Positions 25,201 to 34,200 of a stretch of DNA of 64,000 nucleotides are shown in pieces. Location of the stretch: contig CM032232.1 of NCBI GenBank assembly GCA_019009955.1, forward strand, positions 49,812,501-49,876,500. Reading direction: 5' to 3'. A model generated the notes under the pieces. The model saw nothing but the letters and a program-made list of their open reading frames with translations, did not search any database and had not been told where the DNA came from. The DNA is from Riptortus pedestris (Eukaryota; Arthropoda; Insecta; Hemiptera; Alydidae). Positions within the stretch are counted from its first letter, which is position 1, and every line of letters begins with the position of its first letter. The translations under genes and the position numbers were made by a program.

Positions 25201-28200
25201 GATTAATTGTACGACCATTTTCAGTGTTTCGTTCCTTTAATTCACTGTTATAAAGAAAAACATATTATTATTAAAATACTTGTCATATTTTGTGTGGAAA
25301 TAGAACAAAATAATTTCAAATGCAACAATACTTACTCATCAAGGACAACTAATATCAAATTACGAATCTTGCCAGTAACTTTATCCACGCTCTGAACTTG
25401 CCAGAATATTTCATCTATAACCAGAATAAAAAGACATACATAGTAGTTTTTTATTGTAACATAACATTTCAAAATAAGTTTGTAATTATATGTAAGGGTG
25501 GTAATATAGTTATAATAATTTTACCTATATTACACCAATTATTGAATTCATTACTAATTCATTTTAATGTTTTATTTATATCAGAAAATATAAACTGTAA
25601 TTTGTTTTTGCCAGTTTCAAAATAAATTTTCCATTGTCCTCTAAATTTAGTGAATTACAGAACAGTTCGACACACATGTGCTGTGTAAACTAAGAAAATT
25701 TTCCATGCACTGGAACATGATATGTTGATCTCATTTAATCATCTATTCGTTAGTTCTCCAAGAAGTGCATGTAAATAAGAATTAAAATGTTAGTTAACTT
25801 GAGATGTTTAACGACTGGAGTACTTAAAGTGAAAATTGAATTAGTAGAAATGGGAGTTTACAAAAGCCTGATTCCAAAAAAAATACAAATAACTTGATTA
25901 ATATTTTTTAGTTATATAATTTTTTTTTTATCTGACTCATAGTAACCAAGATATTTCAAATTTTCATATTTAGGACTGTTATAACGTTTAATTGTGTAAC
26001 CCCCTTTACATCATAATTCACTAGGGGGGGGGGGAGGTATGGAATCTAAAGAAGGATGAAAATAAAAAAAATTTCTCTGCACTTACTAAAAATACAAAAG
26101 ATTGAATAGGGTTCAGGTTAGCCATGCGAGTTAAAGCGTTGACCTTTATCTCACATGGCAAACCAAGAGTGGCGAGTTGATTCTCGCATGGGCAAAGGAA
26201 ATTATTTAGTGACGAAATTCATTAGTATGGAGATTTCTCTATAGTATAACTTTACGTGGGAAATCTGCTTAGTTTACGCAGCCCCTGCGTGATGGACTTT
26301 TTTCTTAATTCCATTTAATGGGAGTACAAGGAAGTCAAGTGGAGCCCATATCATATTTAAGGGAAATCTGCTATTGAGGTTTTACTCATGATGCCATGTT
26401 CGAAAAATTTCTTTAAAAGCCTTTAAGTCCATACAAATATGAATGTATACACATGTGCACCCACACCCCCATGCATGTGTCAATATTTCTATGCATCTTT
26501 TTGAATTGTATTGACTACAGACCCTCCATTTTGAGTACACTTGTACTCAATAATTGGTTGATTTTAAATATAAAATAGTATAATAAAGAAAGAAATCCAA
26601 AATCGAAAACTTAGACAGATGGTTAATTTTATTTAAACAGGCTAAAATCACTTTACATTGATTACCTTCAATGTCGGAATAAAATTCATCACTATCTCCT
26701 AGTGTTGATTCTTTATTGTCATTGTTGAATGGCTCATTGTGTGGTAAGTTTTGATTACTATCTAAACCACCCGAGGACACAGTTTGTAAATCTTCAGAAA
26801 AAGAGAGTTGAGGGAGCTCCTCAGCCATTTCTGAAATACCACTTTCTGGCCCTTCATGGCATATGCCATTTTTTTCTATTAATGCATCTTCATCATTAGT
26901 GGTAACATCAGATCCCAAATCATTACTATTAGAATTATGTGATTCTACTGGAAAATCGATACTAGAACTGTCTGGAGCATGGACAGTGGCACTGACAAGC
27001 AATGTTCTTGTTTCAATGTCGCTATCCTCACAATTATCGAGAGATCTCTCATCTTCTTTACTACCTATCACAGTGTTTGTTTCCTGGGAGTTATCTTCTT
27101 TAGTTGATACTTCCTACAATATTAAGATAATTATTAATAACTTCCACAAATAATATTAAGATTATAGTAAGGATTTATAAAACATAATAAGACAAATTGA
27201 TTTACAATTACTGCTAGAGTAAACAAATCATGAAAAATAAGAATAATAGTAAAAACAAGAAGTAAAATATTCTATATTCTTAAATAGATAACTTATGACA
27301 TATTAGGAATTATTTTCAAATAAATATTGAAGATTGAGATAAAGGATGGATATTTATGGGTATACGTGTCCCTACTTTCAGCAGATTTCTATTAAGGGAA
27401 ATCAGGTATTAAGGTATTACTCATGACACAATCTTTTTCAATAACAATGAACAACTTTTTCAAATGTGTATAAATCCTGTCAACAAGATGTCAAAAATTA
27501 GGTCCATTCAATTTATTTATATTTGGCAGTTACTGATCTAGTTGTCGTAATTTTTGTTTGATCCTCACCAAACTCAATATTTAAGTGTTCCACATAATTC
27601 TAAAGAATAAGTTCATCGTTCAGACTATGAGGAGGGGAGTGTTTAGAGGGGGAAATAAAAAATTCAAAATATTTCTGCAAATTTGATAAATGTTATATGA
27701 TGAACCTTCTTGCAAATTTAAATTTCTACAATGTTGTTGTTTTACAATACAGTTTTGTTAGTGCATGGGGCTGGAACGTCTAAATAGAGAAGAAACTAAT
27801 CTTTGGAACATATTAGCTTTAATGACACATACAAACACTAGGGACTTACACAGCAGATTGAGAAATGGGAACCGTCATACAGAGCAACCACTACCAACCA
27901 AATACTTAGACAATAATTACTTCCCCAACAATTTTTAAGGAAAACATAAATTGATTATTTCAAACAATTAATCTAAATAAAGAAATAAGTGTTATTTTTA
28001 AAAAGCATAAAAGCAACATACGGTAGGTGTCTTCAGTTCATTAATTTTAACTTCTGCCAAGTCAGTATTTACAAGCTGCTCCACTAATTCATCTTCTTTT
28101 TCCTTTGAGCTTGTGTCATAAAGGGCAGCAGAGATAGCTTCACTCACAAAATTTGCCCCTGCTAAAGAAGTAAATAAGTATTAATTTATAATATTAAAGA

Positions 28201-31200
28201 AAGCAAATAAATTTATATTCTAAATTCATTAAATAAGGATGCTTATCCTTTCTTACTACACTAGGTGTTACTTCAGAGATAATTGGCCGGCTGCTCAAAG
28301 GTAAAATTATAGAAAGACATTTCATCTCAGCATAATAAGAATAGCATTGAGCAGCTACTTGTTTAAAATGTAGTGGTCTTGGTCCACCTACATAGCCCTC
28401 ACAATATGGCAGAGAATGCGTCAAGCTGACAATTTGACCTTCCACCAAAGCCACGTCACAGCCACTGGCCATTTACAGAATGTTTAGTTTTCAGATTTCA
28501 ACATAATCTGTTTTGCATAATTATCTGTTTTGACCCTCCTTGGATCCATTTTTACTAATTTAGGCTTGATGTCTGTATGCACTTCATAATTCAAAAATGG
28601 CTGGCCTTAAAATGTCATGTGTGGGGTTACTGTAATGTTTAATTATGTACCTCTCCTTTTGATTGAATTGGAGGAGAGAAAGTTTAAAGGGCAAAAATAA
28701 AAATAAATCAATGTTCTCAACACCTATTAGAGATACAAAATAAATTGCATAGGGCCTTCTTTTTGTTTATCATTAAAAGATCTATAAATTATGTTCTCTG
28801 ATATTTTTTGATCAAATACTTTGGGACAGTTATATAGTGTATAATTTTCAAATGAAATAATTTTATGGGAATACAACCAAAAAATTTGTTATTTAATTTA
28901 ACAGGAGTACAAGGAAGTCCCATGGTGCCCACAGCAGATCTTTATAGTTGGGAGGGGGGGGGGGGGGAGCGTGGGGGTATTAACTTGTTATGTTTGTTAG
29001 CAATAAAAGTAAACAAATTTAATACGAAACAGTTTTCTAATGCCACAAAGAAATATAATTTTATTATTATTAATATATATTGAAGGAAATCATTCATTTA
29101 TTCGGTGCATGAAATAACCAATTTCTGTTATTAATTTAATTGCAGGTAAATGATTTGCCAGGAGGTTTTGAAGGAAAGGTAGATTAGCAATAACTGGACT
29201 TACAACCTTATTTGTCAATTACAATAAATGGTTATCAATTACCAATTTAAATAAAGAATTTTCAAAATTATTAAATAATTTGTCACATCAGTGTGGATGT
29301 ATCACCTTCTTTGTCTATTGTTTCTTTTTCAGTTTTCAGTCTTTCAGTCTTTTCAGTTTGAGATTCTTCAGCAGCATCAGAAGGAAAATCTTCTATAACA
29401 ACTTCTCTGGGTTTACTGATTCTTTTCCCAGGTCGTCGATAATTTGAAACTTCTGGTAGAGGTAAATCTTGAAAAAAAAGACCAAATAATTAGTATATTT
29501 AGAAAAAAATATGAATGGCAAAAAAAAAAAATGATTTTATACTCAATTTAACCTTTACTTGAAGAAGGGATACTATCACTAGATGACTGATAGTGACGGC
29601 ATGTACCAAATTTCCTTCCAACAACAGATTTTTCAAGATCACTCAACAACCTATTATCGATGAGAAACTACAAAATATAATTATATTAGCATACATGTTG
29701 TCGCAAGATATTAGCAATTACCATTATTATTGAAGACAATATTTATTTTTATACTTTAATTATGCAAATAAACAAATTATTTGTTAGGCAGTTCATTCAC
29801 TTCTTTAAAGTTACTCTTACTGACAAATACTTGGCATGTCAATAGTAATTTTATTATTGCTTAACATTATTATTACGGGAACAATTAATGATGAAGTAGA
29901 AATTAACATTACTAAGACTAGGACTGTATTTTTGTGAGATGAATCAAGAAAATAAGATATTCGAAATGAGGAAACAAATGGTTTATGTTCTTGAAAAGGA
30001 AAACAACTAAAACTTTTGATGTTAATTCACTTGTTATCTGTCAGTTGATTCAGTTGTTATAATCAGATGAGGCAGTGGAACACTTTCAAAAGCCTCATAT
30101 TAAGGTGTGCTGAGATCCAGAAAAGCCATATTTTTTATGCATGATCAGTAATGGACGTTTTTAAATTTTATACTAAAATCAATGTATTTAATTATTTATT
30201 TTAGTTTTTATTGTTTATAGTTCCCATGATGGTTATGCAAAGAGCTGAAAGTTCCAAGCACTTATAAATATATTGCGATTCTTAACAAACCTCATAAAAA
30301 GGCATCAGGAAAATGATAGCTAATTATTATTTTCCAGAGATTAAATCATTTTTTTTTTAAATATAGGAATTTGCCAGCATTTCTTAAAATGCAGACAAGG
30401 AGGATTACATTTCACATAATTGAGTTCCCAATAAAACTAGAAAAAAAGTGAAATGCTATTGTTCTGATCTCTGAAACATACATGTATTGTTGAAATAAAA
30501 AAAAATGAATTTGTAAAAATAAAATGTTAAAAAATTTAATCCAATTATATAGCAGAATATAATCCTAAAAATAACCTTGTCCAAAATTATGGTCGGTGGG
30601 AGCGATGCAGCCAGGTAAATATTCCAATGTTTTACTGTAGTAATAGGGTTATTTCCTATATATAATGAACTTAATGTTTCCAAATGACACAGGTGGAGAA
30701 GTTCTGATTTATTAGAAATAAAGTTGCTATTTATAAAGAGGCACTTCAATGAACTAAGATTTTCTAGGCCTAAAACAAAGTAAAAATTTGTTATTTAATT
30801 TTTAAAAATTAAAAAAAAATACTATTATTACATTATTATTTAAAGTTTGATAAAATTGATAATTCTGTCAATGAAAAAATCATTAATAATTCAAGAAATT
30901 AAATCCTATAGAAAACTCAAGTAAATGCACACTGATTTGAAATAAAATAATAGTGAAGAAATCACTGAATGGAGGCATATTACAGAAATAATAAACTACA
31001 AATATGTTACCTGAACTTGAAGATATACCATCCAAGCAACTGATACAAGAAAGATAAGAGCTTTAAAAACGGTGCACAGAAGTGGGGGGGGGGGGGTGTG
31101 GTTTTAATGGCTACATGTAAAATAGTCCGGGACGTGCATAAACTAAGTAGATTTCAAATGTGCTGGTACAACACACTACTGATCTGATCTCAGGATATAT

Positions 31201-34200
31201 TCTTTACTCTTAAATAAAATTCCGATCAGTAGGGGTGGTTAGAAGTAGGGGTTTGTTTACAGAAGGCTGAAAACAAGAAAGCACGAATAACTCTTATGAT
31301 ATTTGAGTTTTAAAAATGTATACAGCAACAATTGTATACCATCGATATTCTAACAATATTGATTCTATGAAATTTTTCAATCCGAACCAAAATAACAGAG
31401 ATATTTTAAATTTTTCAATTCCCCTCCCTTTAAACCCCCCCTTCTTCTCGGTCTAATTCCAGCCATTAATGTATACAATCTTTAGTACTGACTGAAACGG
31501 TTAAATAACGAACATAGTATAGATGAAATAAACATTTTCGAGGTTAAGAATTAAAATCTTAATTGATGATGTCATCACACAACATATTTGCACGTTTCTT
31601 ATCTAGTAAAGATCTAATGAAAAGAAGATTTTGTATTTAATTTTGAAATAAGATGTTTCATGATATATTGCCTTATTTTTAATGAGCAATAACTGAAATT
31701 GATAGTTTAATGAATGTTGAAAAGTAAAAAATTCAAGTATCTCAGTTATTAAACAAGATAAGTAAAAATTCTGTATAAAAAAATTTATAGAAATTTAAAG
31801 TTCCAATAAGATTTGTTCTATGGAAGTTTTTGATCCGAGGTAATAAAAAAATTATTTCGAAATTCCCCCTCCACTCTGTTGTTAATGAACTTGAGCTTTA
31901 AATTTACATGAAACACTTATAAATTGAGTTTGGTAACAGACATATATATAATTTTGAACGGAGGTCATTTTCATCATCTCCTAGAAAGGATTGATGGAAA
32001 TTTGAAGCACTTTTTTCAAAAATCATATCACAAGTACAACCTGAATGGCTGATATCCTTAAAGGAAATCTGCTAAAAACATGTCTCATGGTAATTGAGTC
32101 AATTAAGAAGATTTCCCATGTGCTGGAATGGCACCCTGGTAATATCTCACCATCTCAATTCTCCCATAGTGAGAAGCCGATGTAAACGTCAAATTTAACT
32201 GCTAAAATCTGCTACAGTTGATTTAGTCACATTTTTTTTATTTTAGTCAGTGTTTTGTGCTAGTTTGACTACACATAAGTCTTTTGGTTTGGCCCATTTA
32301 TTCTTGTGAAATACATAAGATACTCTCAGCTTCAGGATGTTTATACTTTTCTACAATGCGATACTTTTAAGTATCTCAGGGAAGATTATATACATAAACT
32401 ATAAGTGATGAATATTATATTCGTATAATATACAAATTTGTATATTCATCTGCTGGAATTTTTAATTGGAATCCAATGAGAACTGATCATCATATTATAA
32501 TGGAGTAACAATCAAAGTTGATAACGGAGGCAAAAATTCTGTAAGGACTGCGTGTGTACGTATGTGTGCTCGTGAGATTGTGTTAGAAAGGGCCTCAACA
32601 TCTAAAAGATAGGACCAGAAGACATTTGAAGAAACTATTCATAAATCACAACCAAAATAGAAACTCAATAGCTGATATTCATTAAGGTAAATCAGCTAAA
32701 ATGAATATTACAGTGGTGTAACAGTTATAGTGAGATAGCCTTAATGTTATGTCAATCTTATCTCTATGAATTTGACAAAGACAGATAGAGAGGATTAATA
32801 AATAAGTGAGTATAAGAATGGTTTTCACTAACAATGATGAATTACAAATTCTGCAAAACAAACTTTTTAATATTACTTAAGAAAAATATTGAGTTTAATA
32901 TGAATCACTGTACATACAATGTTTATAAATATATGTGCTCATATTTGTATGTTGGTTAATACTCTAGAACCCACAACCTTTATTTAAAGAAATGAGAGAA
33001 AATTGTGAATATTTATATTATTTTAAAAAAGGTTTTTCTCATAGAGTAAATAAAAAAAAAAAACAAAGACCCAAGGCCTGTCACACAGCTATTCTCATAG
33101 AGATTAAGGAGCAATTTTATTGGCACCATTCACAGCTTGATACCCACACATCGGTAGATATTTCTGTCCCGTAGAGGAAATTATTAAGGCCGTCATATTC
33201 ATGCTCAGGATAACAAAATAAATATTTCCTGCTAGAATGCTTTTAATTATCTCAGAAAAATACTTAAAGAAGTCTATAATACAAGGTTTTATTTGGCGTG
33301 AATAAAGTGTATTCCAGGAGCTTTGACTCGTTCTAACAGCAGCAAACTGTTTTCATTTATATGGGTCCTACAAAATACCTTTTAGAGTTCCAAATCTCAG
33401 TACTGTACACTTGTTGTGGAATGATAACAGCTGAAGACATTTTAAATTAACATTAACATGATATCAATTTTAGGCTAATCTGATAACTTTTCTAGTTATT
33501 TTGGCAATGAATTCACATTATATAATGGGTTCATCCCCTCACTAAATAAATATAACAAAATAAAAATTAATTAAATTTTATATGTGCAGACAACTACAAA
33601 CTTACCTGCCATTGATGTTATATGGTTGTTATTAATGATAAGAATTTCTAATCTCTTCTCAGACTCTTTACTAAACTCGGGTATTTTTATTAAGTGATTA
33701 TAGCTGGCATTTAAACAGGTCAAATGATCTAGACAATCTAAACCTTCAATTGTAGACAACCTGTTAAAGCTCAAGTCAAGAACTTGAATCCATGGTTTAC
33801 TAACAAAAAATCTTGAATTAGTGGAATCTATTCTCATAAAACGGAGGTCTAAGAATTTTAGCTCAGGCCATTCCAGCTCTTTCTGTTTACACAGGACCCC
33901 AGAATGTTTACTACAGCGGTTACAAATAAATGATTCCAGTTGGATTTTCAGTGAATCTAAGCCCACAACTAACTCTAGGCACACTCTGCACAATTCAAGG
34001 TATCGCAGTCTTTTGAATTTACTAATGTTAATGACATTTTCTTGGGAGTCGGCAGATCTTTGGGTAATAATAACTTTTGGAACTTTGTTTATAAGGTTTA
34101 ATAATAACTGAAGTTGCCTTTTTTGTCCTTCAGATAATATTATATCGACAGAATCATTTACAAAAACATCCAATATTTTATTAATTCTATACAAAAGGCT

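Noticed and set aside
33571..33605. Extension of STK11IP exon 1 to the open-frame end (VVVCTYKI)
   Set aside because: The GGCAG|GTAAG donor at 33605/33606 and perfect joining to exon 2 show this is intron.
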